From: PALSA-555 sp963821325
GTDB taxonomy: Bacteria; Actinomycetota; Acidimicrobiia; IMCC26256; PALSA-555
DNA: 64,000 nucleotides
NCBI GenBank assembly: GCA_963821325.1
Contig: CAWGDC010000001.1
Coordinates: 620,001 to 684,000 of the forward strand
Direction of reading: 5' to 3'
The notes under the pieces were generated by a model. That model ran no database searches. It was not told the DNA's origin and saw only the letters and a program-made list of their open reading frames with translations. The position numbers and the translations under genes were made by a program. Below, in pieces: positions 38,725-47,182 of the stretch. The first letter of the stretch is position 1. Each line of letters begins with the position of its first letter.

Positions 38725-38750
38725 CGAGGGGGCCCCGGAGGGCCCCCTCG
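38725..38750. terminator. Bidirectional hairpin terminator
   Basis: CGAGGGGGCCC-CGGA-GGGCCCCCTCG: an 11-bp perfect stem with a 4-bp loop, between the convergent PIG-L and H1-like genes, 35 bp after the former's stop. There is no clear T-run on either strand, but the very stable stem suits a GC-rich actinobacterial terminator. Confidence 0.8.
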
Positions 38751-38769
38751 AAGGTGAGCGGTGGATGGG

Positions 38770-39213
38770 TTAGCGGGCGACCCGACGGCGCCGACGCCGC
38801 TTGGCGGGAGCCTTCTTGGCCACAGCCTTCTTCCGACGACGCTTCGTCGTCTTCTTGGCCGGCGCCTTCTTCGCCGTCGACTTGCGCCGACGCCGCTTGG
38901 CGGGAGCCTTCTTGGCCACAGCCTTCTTCCGACGACGCTTCGTCGTCTTCTTGGCCGGCGCCTTCTTCGCCGTCGACTTGCGCCGACGCCGCTTGGCGGG
39001 AGCCTTCTTGGCCACAGCCTTCTTCCGACGACGCTTCGTCGTCTTCTTGGCCGGCGCCTTCTTCGCCGTCGACTTGCGACGACGACGGGTCGTCTTCCGC
39101 GCCGCCGGCTTCCGGGCGGTCGTCTTCTTCGCGGTACGGCGCTTCGCAGGCTTGCGAGCGGTCGTCTTCTTAGCGGTTTTACGTGTGCGTCTCTTGGCCG
39201 GAGGCACGATCAC
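38770..39213 (-). CDS. Lys/Arg/Ala-rich histone H1-like DNA-binding protein with three repeats
   Basis: A 147-residue very basic protein made almost entirely of Lys, Arg, Ala, Thr and Pro, with repeated K-K-A-P-A-K and R-R-R-R-K-S-T-A motifs. Three copies of a 32-residue unit are encoded by three nearly identical 96-bp DNA repeats (38788-39075). It resembles the C-terminal tail of mycobacterial HupB and bacterial H1-like proteins, which compact DNA. It starts at GTG 39213, 54 bp after the HU stop codon, and should be co-transcribed with HU. The two together would equal a split HupB. The N-terminal V-I-V-P-P-A-K-R-R-T start is clear of the repeats. Confidence 0.85.
   Translation of the reverse strand: MIVPPAKRRTRKTAKKTTARKPAKRRTAKKTTARKPAARKTTRRRRKSTAKKAPAKKTTKRRRKKAVAKKAPAKRRRRKSTAKKAPAKKTTKRRRKKAVAKKAPAKRRRRKSTAKKAPAKKTTKRRRKKAVAKKAPAKRRRRRRVAR
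38788..39075 (-). repeat. Three tandem 96-bp coding repeats
   Basis: Units begin at about 38788, 38884 and 38980. The sequence GCGCCGACGCCGCTTGGCGG opens each, and spacing is exactly 96 bp. Each unit encodes a 32-residue Lys/Arg/Ala-rich block of the H1-like protein. High identity between units suggests recent duplication or gene conversion, and the copy number may vary between strains. Confidence 0.9.
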
Positions 39214-39267
39214 CTACCCTTCTTTGACGGTTTATGGCTCCGAGGCCGATTCGGCTCGGGCTCGGTC

Positions 39268-39543
39268 TCAGGTGTTCACCTTCTTCTTGAAATCGGCACC
39301 CACTGAGAACTTCACGGCGTTGGACGCCGGAATCTGCACTGGCTCCCCGGTCCGGGGGTTGCGGCCCGTGCGGGCGGCACGCGCGGTGCGTGACCAGGCC
39401 CCAAAGCCGGGCAGGGTGACCTTGTCACCGGTGGCGACGGCGCCCTCAACGACGCCGATGAACGCGTTGACCGCCTTCTCCGCGTCGGACTTCGAGAGGC
39501 TCGCCTGTCCGGCGACCTTGTCGATGAGCTCTGACTTGTTCAC
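39268..39543 (-). CDS. hupB: HU-family nucleoid-associated protein
   Basis: A 91-residue HU protein: MNKSELIDKVAGQASLSKSD, AEKAVNAFIGVVEGAVATGD, LPGFGAWSRTARAARTGRNP (DNA-binding arm with the GRNPRTG loop) and a C-terminal helix. It stops at K-K-K-V-N-T with no basic tail, unlike mycobacterial HupB. The separate H1-like gene downstream carries the equivalent tail. HU bends DNA and shapes the nucleoid. The symbol follows HupB because of this context. ATG 39543; promoter region is upstream at 39544-39640. Confidence 0.93.
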   Translation of the reverse strand: MNKSELIDKVAGQASLSKSDAEKAVNAFIGVVEGAVATGDKVTLPGFGAWSRTARAARTGRNPRTGEPVQIPASNAVKFSVGADFKKKVNT

Positions 39544-39909
39544 CGTTCCTCCAGGAGTCCGGTTGCTTCAGGAAAGTCGAACGTATTGCAGGTGCAGTGT
39601 CAAGCACTTCGGGCCGCGGCGGCGGTCCGATCTGCTCCTGCGACACTCCCATGAGCGTCGTATGGCGTTCGGCGTTCGTTCCTCCATTGATTCGCGTGTG
39701 CTGCTCAGCACGAGGACGCGCGGTGAGCCGCGCCCAACGACCGTAACGGATTCGATGGCGAAAGTGGTGGATTTCGCCGTACTACGTCGACCCCGATCCC
39801 GATCACCTTGAGCGCGGCGCACGCTCGCGCGCCGCGCTCACCGTCGGCGACGCGCCTCGATGTGCGCGGCGACGCGCGCCGTGACACGCGGATGACGCTC
39901 GAACGACAC
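39544..39909. other. Non-coding stretch upstream of HU
   Basis: No gene is seen. It should contain the HU promoter, and the HU 5' leader has an A/T-rich segment (39575-39600). The remaining GC-rich part is unexplained. Confidence 0.4.
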
Positions 39910-39945
39910 ACGGCCCGCCGCTCCGCGGGGGACACGACGGGCCGT
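39910..39945 (-). terminator. Hairpin downstream of tRNA-Glu
   Basis: ACGGCCCG ... CGGGCCGT form an 8-bp perfect stem with a 20-bp loop, 7 bp past the 3' end of tRNA-Glu. It probably ends the gltX-tRNA unit. The long loop makes it moderate in strength. Confidence 0.5.
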
Positions 39946-39951
39946 TCGCGA

Positions 39952-40027
39952 TGGCAGCCCCGAGCAGATTCGAACTGCCGTTTCCGCCTTGAGAGGGCGG
40001 CGTCCTAGGCCACTAGACGACGGGGCC
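39952..40027 (-). tRNA. tRNA-Glu (CTC)
   Basis: 76 nt including an encoded CCA. The acceptor stem GGCCCCG pairs with CGGGGCT (one G-U), the D arm has GTCTAGTGGCCTAGGAC, the anticodon loop CTCTCAA gives CUC, and the T arm contains GTTCGAATC. The tRNA lies 6 bp after tRNA-Gln on the same strand, downstream of gltX. Confidence 0.93.
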
Positions 40028-40033
40028 GCTGGG

Positions 40034-40105
40034 CTCGGGGGGGAGGACTCGAACCCCCAATGACAGGGCCAGAACCTGTTGTGTTGCCGATTACACCACC
40101 CCCGA
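40034..40105 (-). tRNA. tRNA-Gln (CTG)
   Basis: 72 nt without encoded CCA. The acceptor stem TCGGGGG pairs with CCCCCGA, the D arm is TGGTGTAATCGGCAACA, the anticodon loop TTCTGGC gives CUG, and the T arm has GTTCGAGTC. It lies about 50 bp after the gltX stop. In many actinobacteria GltX charges tRNA-Gln with Glu before transamidation, so this clustering is functionally sensible. Confidence 0.93.
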
Positions 40106-40153
40106 AGGTGCCGACAGCCTAGTGCCTGCAACGAGAAATCGACCCGGTGGGTG

Positions 40154-41572
40154 TCAGCGGCGCTGCTCGCGGGCGGCGCGGAGTCGGCGCAGCGACCGCT
40201 CCCGACCGAGGAGCTCGATCGACTCGAAGACCGGGAGGCCGGACCGTCGTCCTTCGATCGCCGTGTACACGGCGGGCATGGCCTGGCGCGCCTTCAGACC
40301 CAGACCCGCGATCGCGTCGCGCAGATCGACGGGCTGGCTCCAGTCACGGTCGGCGAGATGCGCCTCGACGGCCGCGAGAATGTCGTCGACCCGGTCGGTG
40401 GTGACCTCGGACCACGCCTCGGGGGTCACCGTGAACTCGTCGTCGGGAACGAAGAGGAAATCGGCCTGGTCGAGCAGCGCCCGCAGCGTGGTGGCGCGCT
40501 CCTGGCCCAGCTCGAGCGCCCGGCGCAGCACGGTGAGGTCGAGCGTCTCGCCGTAGCGGGCCCGGGCGAGGGGCAACGCGGCGGCCTCCAGCTCGGAGAG
40601 GGTCAGGCGGCGGATCCATTCGCCGTTCACCCAGGCGAGCTTCTCGTAGTCGAAGGCCGCGGCGGCGTGCGTGACGCGCTCCAGCTCGAACGCGGCGACG
40701 AGCTCGTCGGTGTCCAGGATCTCCCGGCCGTCCTCCGGGGCCCACCCCAGCAGGGCCAGATAGTTCCGCAGCGCTGCGGGGAGATAGCCCGCGTCGCGCA
40801 GCTCCTCGAGCGCGACGGCCCCGTGGCGCTTCGACAGCTTGGCGCGGTCGGGGCCGACGATGAGCGGCAGGTGCGCGAACTGGGGTGGGGCGTGGGTGCT
40901 GAGCGCCGAGCGGACGGCGAGGATCCGGTGCGTCGAGTCCAAGAGGTCCTCGCCGCGGATGACGTGGCTGATCCGCATCTCGAGGTCGTCGACGGCGTTG
41001 GCGAGGAAGAAGAGGGGTGTGCCGTCCCCGCGCACGATGACGAAGTCGGGGATCGTGGCCCACTCGACCCGCACTTCGCCCCGCACCAGGTCGAGGAAGG
41101 TGCTCGCACCGGTGTCGGGCGTCCGAAAGCGGAGGGTCCGGGGTCGTCCCTCGGCGGCGAGCGCCTCGCGGTCGGCGTCGCCCAGCTCGCGGCAGCGGCC
41201 GTCGTAGCCCGGGCTGCGTCCGGCGGCGACGGCGGCGTCGTTGCGGGCGGCGATCTCCTCGGCGGTGCAGTAGCACTCGTAGGCGCGGCCCTCGTCGAGC
41301 AGCTGGGCGGCGGCGGCGCGGTACTCGGCGAAGCGCTGGCTCTGGCGGACGACGGGCTCGTCCCAGTCGAGGCCGAGCCAGCCGAGCGTGTCCTCGATGC
41401 CGACGGCCCAGGCGTCCTCGGAGCGGCTCTGGTCGGTGTCCTCGATGCGCAGCAGGAAGGTGCCGCCGGTGTGGCGCGCGTACAGCCAGTTGAACAGGGC
41501 GGTTCGCGCCGACCCGACGTGGAGTGACCCGGTGGGGGCGGGCGAGAACCGCACCCGGGCGGGCGCGGTCAT
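40154..41572 (-). CDS. gltX: Glutamyl-tRNA synthetase
   Basis: GltX, 472 residues, charges tRNA-Glu (and possibly tRNA-Gln) with glutamate. The class I signature HIGH-like motif is FSPAPTGSLHVGSARTALFN and the KMSKS-like motif is RAKLSKRHGAVALEELRDAG. A zinc-type cluster (YECYCTAEE) is present near residue 100. The C-terminal anticodon-binding domain is complete. ATG 41572 is the start, while the 21-codon upstream extension is out of family. tRNA-Gln and tRNA-Glu genes follow on the same strand. An aminoacylation-coupled GatCAB is expected elsewhere in the genome. Confidence 0.95.
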   Translation of the reverse strand: MTAPARVRFSPAPTGSLHVGSARTALFNWLYARHTGGTFLLRIEDTDQSRSEDAWAVGIEDTLGWLGLDWDEPVVRQSQRFAEYRAAAAQLLDEGRAYECYCTAEEIAARNDAAVAAGRSPGYDGRCRELGDADREALAAEGRPRTLRFRTPDTGASTFLDLVRGEVRVEWATIPDFVIVRGDGTPLFFLANAVDDLEMRISHVIRGEDLLDSTHRILAVRSALSTHAPPQFAHLPLIVGPDRAKLSKRHGAVALEELRDAGYLPAALRNYLALLGWAPEDGREILDTDELVAAFELERVTHAAAAFDYEKLAWVNGEWIRRLTLSELEAAALPLARARYGETLDLTVLRRALELGQERATTLRALLDQADFLFVPDDEFTVTPEAWSEVTTDRVDDILAAVEAHLADRDWSQPVDLRDAIAGLGLKARQAMPAVYTAIEGRRSGLPVFESIELLGRERSLRRLRAAREQRR

Positions 41573-41726
41573 CGGCCCATTGTGCTCGACCGTGCTCCGC
41601 ATCCCCGGACCGAATCCCGCCGACCCGTCGGGCACGCAGGGACGCGGCCGGCGATCGCGGCGGACGGTCGGGCGCCGGCGAGTCGATCGAGGTCAAGCCC
41701 GCAGGGATCGGCGTCGACACACTCGT

Positions 41727-42833
41727 GTGCTTCGGCCGGCCCGTCGGCAGCTGGTCGCGGTCGTCGTGGCGGGTCTCATCCTCACCACGGCGCTCGTCGC
41801 GGCGTCTGCGCTGACCCAGTCCTCGCGGTGCTGCGCGGGTCAGGACCCCTACATCTCGCTGTACAACCGGTCGCTGTCACACGTCGAGTCCGTGCTCGTG
41901 CACGGTGACGGGCAGGCGTTCGCGGCCATCGCGCAAGACCCGCTGCTCGCCCGACCGGCGGTGATCGGCTCCTCCACCGACTACGCCTACCGGGCGCAGC
42001 GGCCGCTGTGGGGCTACCTGGGCTGGCTCGCGTCGTTGGGTCAGCCCGGGCTCGTGCCCTGGGCGCTGGCCGCGCTGACGATCTGCTCGGGCGCGGCCGC
42101 CACGTTCGTCGTGGCGCTGCTGCTGCTCCGACGCGGCCTGAATCCGTGGTGGGCGCTCGGCGTCCTGATCGTCGGCGTGCGGGCGCTGATGGGCTATACG
42201 CCGGAGCTCGCGGCGCTGGCGTTGTTGGGGGCCGGTGTGCTGCTGTGGCGCGACGGGCGCGATCGCTGGGCGGTGGTGGCGCTGTGCCTCGCGGCGTTGA
42301 CGCGCGAGTCGATGCTCGTCGGCGTGGCCGCCCTCGCGGTCTGGGAGCTGGCCCACCCGCGGCGCCCGGCGAGCTCGCGTCGTCACGTGCGGGCGCTCAC
42401 CTGGCCCTTCGTGGCGTACGGCTCCTGGGTCGCCGTCATCTCCCTGCGGCTCGGGACCCTCCCCTACGGGACGTCCGGCGGGCGACTCGGCCTGCCGGGC
42501 ACGGGCCTGGCCTCCGCGCTGGGCCACGGCACGGACTCGGCCACGGTCCTGGCCGGGGCGCTGACGGCGGCGATCGTCACGCTCGGCGCGGTCGCGTGGG
42601 CCCGCGACGACCCGCTCACCTGGGTCGTGGTCGGGTTCGCCGGGTTCGCCACGCTGCTCGGACCGGAGGTCTGGACGACCGACGGGCTCGTGCGCACGCT
42701 GCTCCCGCTCTACGCGCTCGGCGTCGTCGCCGGCGCCGGCGGCTGGCGGGCGCACCGCCGGCTCCGTCGCCGCACGGTGTCAGCGACGACGGGCGAGCCC
42801 GTCGCCCTCGCACCGTTGGTTCGCCAACCCTGA
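41727..42833 (+). CDS. Polytopic membrane protein (possible glycosyltransferase or transporter)
   Basis: A 368-residue integral membrane protein with about eight to ten hydrophobic segments, such as LVAVVVAGLILTTALVAASA, LVPWALAALTICSGAAATF and ALLGAGVLLWRDG, separated by short loops (for example AGQDPYISLYNRSLSHV). The pattern, with an early charged loop after the first helix and a short Arg-rich tail, resembles lipid-linked-sugar glycosyltransferases or a DUF-type membrane protein; no catalytic motif confirms this. The start is uncertain: GTG 41727 gives a short positively charged N-terminus. It diverges from gltX. Confidence 0.55.
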   Translation: MLRPARRQLVAVVVAGLILTTALVAASALTQSSRCCAGQDPYISLYNRSLSHVESVLVHGDGQAFAAIAQDPLLARPAVIGSSTDYAYRAQRPLWGYLGWLASLGQPGLVPWALAALTICSGAAATFVVALLLLRRGLNPWWALGVLIVGVRALMGYTPELAALALLGAGVLLWRDGRDRWAVVALCLAALTRESMLVGVAALAVWELAHPRRPASSRRHVRALTWPFVAYGSWVAVISLRLGTLPYGTSGGRLGLPGTGLASALGHGTDSATVLAGALTAAIVTLGAVAWARDDPLTWVVVGFAGFATLLGPEVWTTDGLVRTLLPLYALGVVAGAGGWRAHRRLRRRTVSATTGEPVALAPLVRQP

Positions 42834-42851
42834 CGGCGATCCCGGGGCGGC

Positions 42852-44006
42852 TCAGCGGGTCGGGTGGTCGAGCAGCCCTCGGGCGATGACCATGCGCTGG
42901 ATCTGGTTGGTGCCCTCGTAGATCTGGGTGATCTTGGCGTCGCGCATCATGCGCTCCACCGGGAAGTCACGGGTGTAGCCGGCGCCGCCGAGCACCTGGA
43001 CGGCGTCGGTGGTGATCTGCATGGCGGCGTCGGACGCGAACAGCTTCGCCATCGACGAGGCGGACGCCACGTCGGGGTCGCCGGCGTCGAGGAGTGCGCA
43101 GGCCCGGTAGACGAGCGCGCGGGCGGCTTCGAGGCGGGTGGCCATGTCGACGAGCAGGAAGCGGATGGCCTGGAAGTCGGCGAGGTGGCTGCCGAACTGG
43201 GATCGCTCGGTGGCGTACTGGGTGGCGACGTCGAGGGCGCCCTGGGCGATGCCGACGGCTTGCGCCCCGATGATGGGGCGGGAGCTGTTCAGCGCCTCGA
43301 GGGCGTAGCCGAACCCGGCGTTCTCGTCGCCCACGAGGTGGCTGGCGGGGACGACGACGTCCTCGAGGAGCAGCTCACCGGTCGGGGACCCGCGGACACC
43401 GAGCTTCGATTCGAGCTTCCCGATGGCGACGCCGTCCCAGGTGGCCTCGACGACGAACACCGAGATGCCGCGGGCACCGGCGTCGGGGGCGGTCTTGGCG
43501 AACACCGTGTAGAAGTCGGAGATCCCGGCGTTCGTGATCCAGTACTTGCGGCCGGTGAGCACGTAGTGGTCGCCGTCGCGGGTGGCGCGGGTCGACATGG
43601 CGGCGATGTCGCTGCCGGCGTGCGGCTCGGAGAGGCAGTAGGAGCCCTGCCAGTCGCCGGCCACCACCTTCGGGATGACCGCCGCCTGGAGCGCCGGCGA
43701 GGCGTGGGCGAGGATCGCGTGGGACGCCAGGCGGCTGATGAGCACAAAGAGAGAGGAGGACGCGCAGACCCGCGCCACCTCCTCGACCAGCACGGCGTAG
43801 GCGAGGGCGTCGCCGCCGTCCCCGCCGTGCACCTCGGGGTAGGGGAGGCGGATGAGCCCCGAATCCCGGTAGGCCTCGAAGGACTTCCAGGGGAACTCGG
43901 CTCGCTCGTCGGCCTCGGCCGCGTGGGGGGCGACGTGGTCCTCGGCGAAGCGGCGGACCGACGCCCGCAGCTCCTCATGTTCGGATGACAGCACGAACGC
44001 ACCCAC
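42852..44006 (-). CDS. Acyl-CoA dehydrogenase
   Basis: A 384-residue FAD-dependent acyl-CoA dehydrogenase. N-terminal FVLSSEHEELRASVRRFAED, SYCLSEPHAGSDIAAMSTRA (FAD and substrate region), YWITNAGISDFYTVF, and the C-terminal QVLGGAGYTRDFPVERMMRD with the catalytic base region, then IYEGTNQIQRMVIARGL, are diagnostic. It would act on medium- or branched-chain acyl-CoA; the neighbouring branched-chain biosynthesis genes make isobutyryl or isovaleryl-type substrates possible but not proven. GTG 44006 start; no adjacent beta-oxidation genes. Confidence 0.92.
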   Translation of the reverse strand: MGAFVLSSEHEELRASVRRFAEDHVAPHAAEADERAEFPWKSFEAYRDSGLIRLPYPEVHGGDGGDALAYAVLVEEVARVCASSSLFVLISRLASHAILAHASPALQAAVIPKVVAGDWQGSYCLSEPHAGSDIAAMSTRATRDGDHYVLTGRKYWITNAGISDFYTVFAKTAPDAGARGISVFVVEATWDGVAIGKLESKLGVRGSPTGELLLEDVVVPASHLVGDENAGFGYALEALNSSRPIIGAQAVGIAQGALDVATQYATERSQFGSHLADFQAIRFLLVDMATRLEAARALVYRACALLDAGDPDVASASSMAKLFASDAAMQITTDAVQVLGGAGYTRDFPVERMMRDAKITQIYEGTNQIQRMVIARGLLDHPTR

Positions 44007-44092
44007 CGCCTCGGCACTCTACCCAGGGACCTGACATCGGCGTCAGCAATCTCGGCGCGCGCCCGGCCAAAGCCCGCGGGTGCGGCGGACGG

Positions 44093-44641
44093 TCAGGTGT
44101 CGGCGGGCCGCCAGGCGGCGCGCAGCCGGGCGCGCAGCTCGAGGGCCCGGCCGCTCACCACGTCGGGGGGGAGGCGCAGGGTGTCGGCGTCGACGGCGTC
44201 GCAGAGGGCTCGGCGCACGGCGTAGTCGTGCTCGGCGCCGTCGACGGCGGCGGCGCGCCACACGGCGTCGTCGGGGTCGCAGCCGCCGAGGTGCCCGAGG
44301 AGGTGGGCGGCGACGTCGAGGTCGGCCATGACCGGGGCCCGCCCGAAGACGGCGGCGCGCTTCATGGCCAGCTCGCTCACCACGGCGAGGGCGTCGTCGA
44401 GGCGCTCGGTGGGGGCGAGGGTGAGCCGGTCGGCGAGCCGCTGGGCGAGGGTGAGGGCGTAGCCGATGTTGGGGCCGGGATCGCCGAAGAGCCGGCCGTG
44501 AGGCTGCCCGAACGAGACCTCGTCGCCGGGACGGTCGGAGTACCAGGGGCGCGCCGCGGGCATGCGCACGCCGGGCGCGAGGTTCTGGACCTGGCGGGGC
44601 TCGTCGTCGAGCTCGGGGGCGACGAACGGGTCGGCGGCCAT
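44093..44641 (-). CDS. Conserved hypothetical protein downstream of cimA
   Basis: A 182-residue predicted soluble protein: MAADPFVAPELDDEPRQVQN, YSDRPGDEVSFGQPHGRLFG, PNIGYALTLAQRLADRLTLA, VMADLDVAAHLLGHLGG. It has no recognised domain, and the pattern of conserved acidic and glycine residues suggests an enzyme-like fold. It begins 10 bp after the cimA stop and probably belongs to the same operon as leuB-ilvE-cimA. Confidence 0.5.
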   Translation of the reverse strand: MAADPFVAPELDDEPRQVQNLAPGVRMPAARPWYSDRPGDEVSFGQPHGRLFGDPGPNIGYALTLAQRLADRLTLAPTERLDDALAVVSELAMKRAAVFGRAPVMADLDVAAHLLGHLGGCDPDDAVWRAAAVDGAEHDYAVRRALCDAVDADTLRLPPDVVSGRALELRARLRAAWRPADT

Positions 44642-44650
44642 GCCGAGGTT

Positions 44651-46255
44651 CTAGTCGGCCGGGTCGGCCGCCAGGGCGAGCCCGTAGACGAGGGAGTCGT
44701 ACAGCGCCTGCCAGGAGGCCTCGATGATGTTCTCGCTGACGCCGATCGTGGTCCAGGACCGGTCGCCGTTCGTCGTGTCGATGAGGACACGGGTCACGGC
44801 GCCGGTGCCTTTCTCGGTGTCGAGGACCCGCACCTTGTAGTCGGTGAGGTGGACTCGGTCGAGCGCCGGGTAGCGGGCGCCGAGAGCACTGCGCAGCGCG
44901 CTGTCGAGGGCGTTGACCGGTCCGTTGCCCTCGGCGGTGCGCACCACGCGCTCCCCGCCGATGTGGACCTTGATCGTGGCTTCGGTGCTGAAGTCGCCGC
45001 TGAGCTGGTCGGTGTCGTGGTCGTCGGTGATCACCCGGAACGACTCGACCCGGAACCACGGCTGCTCCCAGCCGGTGGCGCGGCGCATGAGCAGCTCGAG
45101 GGACCCGTCGGCGACCTCGAAGTGGTAGCCCTGATGCTCGAGGCGCTTCAGCTCGTCGACGACGTCGTTCACCTGCGGGCCGTCGAGGGTGAGGCCGAGC
45201 TCCTGGGCCTTGAGCAGGATCGTCGAGCGGCCGGCGAGCTCGGACACGACGAAGCGGGTGCCGTTTCCCACGGTGTCGGGGTTGATGTGCTCGTACGCGT
45301 CGGGCCGCTTGGCGATGGCGCTCATGTGGAGGCCGGCCTTGTGCGCGAACGCCGACCCGCCGACGTAGGGCGCCTGCGGGTTCAGCGCCATGTTGACGAG
45401 CTCGGCGACGTGGTGGGCGACGGGGGTGAGGCGCTCGAGCCGGTCGCGGGGGATGGTCTCGACGCCCATCTTCAGGGTCAGGTTCGGGATGATGGTGGTC
45501 AGGTTGCAGTTGCCGGTGCGCTCCCCGTAGCCGTTGATCGTGCCTTGCACCTGGATGGCGCCGCCGCGGACACCCGCGAGCGCGTTCGCGACGCCGGTGC
45601 CGGCGTCGTCGTGGAGGTGCACCGCGATCCCGACGTCGCCGCCGAAGTAGGCGACGACCTCGCGGACGATGCGCTCGACGTCGTCGGGGAGCGAGCCGCC
45701 GTTCGTGTCGCACAACACCAGGCGCGACGCCCCCTGCTCGGCCGCGCCTTCGAGGACCCGCAGCGAGAACTCGGGGTTGTGGCGGTACCCGTCGAAGAAG
45801 TGCTCGGCGTCGAAGAGGACGTCGAGCCCGGCGGCCCGCAGGTACTGGACCGAGTCGGTGACCATCGCGGCGCCCTCGTCGAGGGTGGTGCCGAGCGCCT
45901 CGGTGACGTGGTAGTCCCAGCACTTCCCCACGATGCACACCGTCGCGGTGCCGGCCTCGACGAGGTGGCGCAGCGTCTCGTCGGAGTCGACCTTGCCCTT
46001 GACGCGCCGGGTCGACCCGAACGCCACGAGCGTCGACGTGGCGAGGTCGAGCTCGCCGGCCCGGCGGAACACCTCGTCGTCCTTCGGGTTGGCGCCGGGC
46101 CAGCCGGCCTCGATGAAGTCGACGCCGAGCCAGTCGAGCTGCTCCGCGATCCGCAGCTTGTCGTCGACGGTGAGCGAGATGCCCTCGAGCTGGGCGCCGT
46201 CGCGCAGCGTCGTGTCGTAGATCTCGACGCGGGCGGGGAGCTCCACGTCAGCCAT
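44651..46255 (-). CDS. cimA: (R)-citramalate synthase CimA-type
   Basis: CimA joins pyruvate and acetyl-CoA to citramalate, a route to 2-oxobutyrate for isoleucine that bypasses threonine. 534 residues begin VEIYDTTLRDGAQLEGISLT (metal-binding R-D-G-x-Q of the DRE-TIM family), then GVDFIEAGWPGANPKDDEVF, the citramalate type. GVAN and HLHDDAGTGVANALAGVRGG follow. The C-terminal allosteric domain is present. Homologues include the TIGR00977-type citramalate/2-isopropylmalate synthases; the AGWPGANPKD signature favours CimA. It starts 8 bp inside the ilvE stop, so translation is coupled. Confidence 0.9.
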   Translation of the reverse strand: MADVELPARVEIYDTTLRDGAQLEGISLTVDDKLRIAEQLDWLGVDFIEAGWPGANPKDDEVFRRAGELDLATSTLVAFGSTRRVKGKVDSDETLRHLVEAGTATVCIVGKCWDYHVTEALGTTLDEGAAMVTDSVQYLRAAGLDVLFDAEHFFDGYRHNPEFSLRVLEGAAEQGASRLVLCDTNGGSLPDDVERIVREVVAYFGGDVGIAVHLHDDAGTGVANALAGVRGGAIQVQGTINGYGERTGNCNLTTIIPNLTLKMGVETIPRDRLERLTPVAHHVAELVNMALNPQAPYVGGSAFAHKAGLHMSAIAKRPDAYEHINPDTVGNGTRFVVSELAGRSTILLKAQELGLTLDGPQVNDVVDELKRLEHQGYHFEVADGSLELLMRRATGWEQPWFRVESFRVITDDHDTDQLSGDFSTEATIKVHIGGERVVRTAEGNGPVNALDSALRSALGARYPALDRVHLTDYKVRVLDTEKGTGAVTRVLIDTTNGDRSWTTIGVSENIIEASWQALYDSLVYGLALAADPAD

Positions 46256-47168
46256 CGGCGTACTCGAGCCAGTCGGCGTACCTCTCGACCTGCCCGCGGA
46301 CGGTCGCGAAGTAGGTCTCTTGGATCTTGCGGGTCACCTCGCCGGGCTCGCCGATCTCGTGGTCGTCGAGCTCACGGATGGGCACGATCTCGGCCGCCGT
46401 GCCGCATAGGAACGCCTCGTCGGCCAGGTACAGGTCGGTGCGCAGCAGCTGCTGCTCCGCGACCTCGTAGCCGAGGTCGCGGGCGATCGCCATCACCGCG
46501 TCGCGGGTGATCCCTTCGAGCGCGCCGGCGTACAGGGGTGGCGTGAGCAGCACGCCGTTCTTCACGACGAAGACGTTCTCGCCCGTCGCCTCGGCGACCG
46601 TGCCGGACGGGTTGAGCAGGATCGCCTCGTCGTAGCCGCCGCGCAGCGCCTCGACCTTCGCGAGGCTCGAGTTGATGTAGATCCCGGTGCCTTTCGCCGC
46701 GACGGGGTTGATGTTGGGATCCATGCGCCGCCAGGTGGAGATCTTCATGCGGACGCCGTGCTGGACTCCCTCGTCGCCGAGGTAGCTGCCCCAGGGCCAC
46801 ACCGCGATCGAGACGTTCACCTGGCACGGCAGCGGGTTGAGCCCCATCTCGCCGTACCCGAGGTAGGCGATCGGGCGGATATAGCAGGAGTCGAGCCGGT
46901 TGGCTCGGATCGTCTCCTTCGTGGCCTCGACGAGCTCGGCGACCGAGTACGGCAGGTCGACGTGCAGCAGGCTCGCGGACTGGTGGAGGCGACGCATGTG
47001 GTCGGTGAGGCGGAACACGGCGGGGCCGCGCGCCGTCGGATAGGCGCGGATCCCCTCGAAGACGCCAGAGCCGTAGTGGAGGCTGTGGGTCAGGACGTGG
47101 ACGGTGGCGTCCTTCCACGGCACGAGCGTGCCGTCCATCCAGATGAAGTCGGTTGCCTCGATGGGCAT
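46248..47168 (-). CDS. ilvE: Branched-chain amino acid aminotransferase
   Basis: IlvE, 306 residues, a PLP fold-type IV transaminase for Leu, Ile and Val. DGTLVPWKDATVHVLTHSLH, GSGVFEGIRAYPT is the N-terminal block, and LAKVEALRGGYDEAILLNPS includes the region after the PLP-binding Lys (in S-S-L-A-K). VAEATGENVFVVKNGVLLTP, LYAGALEGITRDAVM is the specificity block. It belongs to the leuB-ilvE-cimA unit: 14 bp from leuB, overlapping cimA by 8 bp. Controlled by the upstream Val/Ile attenuator if the unit is one transcript. Confidence 0.95.
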   Translation of the reverse strand: MPIEATDFIWMDGTLVPWKDATVHVLTHSLHYGSGVFEGIRAYPTARGPAVFRLTDHMRRLHQSASLLHVDLPYSVAELVEATKETIRANRLDSCYIRPIAYLGYGEMGLNPLPCQVNVSIAVWPWGSYLGDEGVQHGVRMKISTWRRMDPNINPVAAKGTGIYINSSLAKVEALRGGYDEAILLNPSGTVAEATGENVFVVKNGVLLTPPLYAGALEGITRDAVMAIARDLGYEVAEQQLLRTDLYLADEAFLCGTAAEIVPIRELDDHEIGEPGEVTRKIQETYFATVRGQVERYADWLEYADG

Positions 47169-47182
47169 AGCTCTGCCTCCTG

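Noticed and set aside
38788..39075. Three 96-bp repeats considered as a CRISPR array
   Set aside because: The repeats abut without spacers and keep a reading frame coding for a basic protein.
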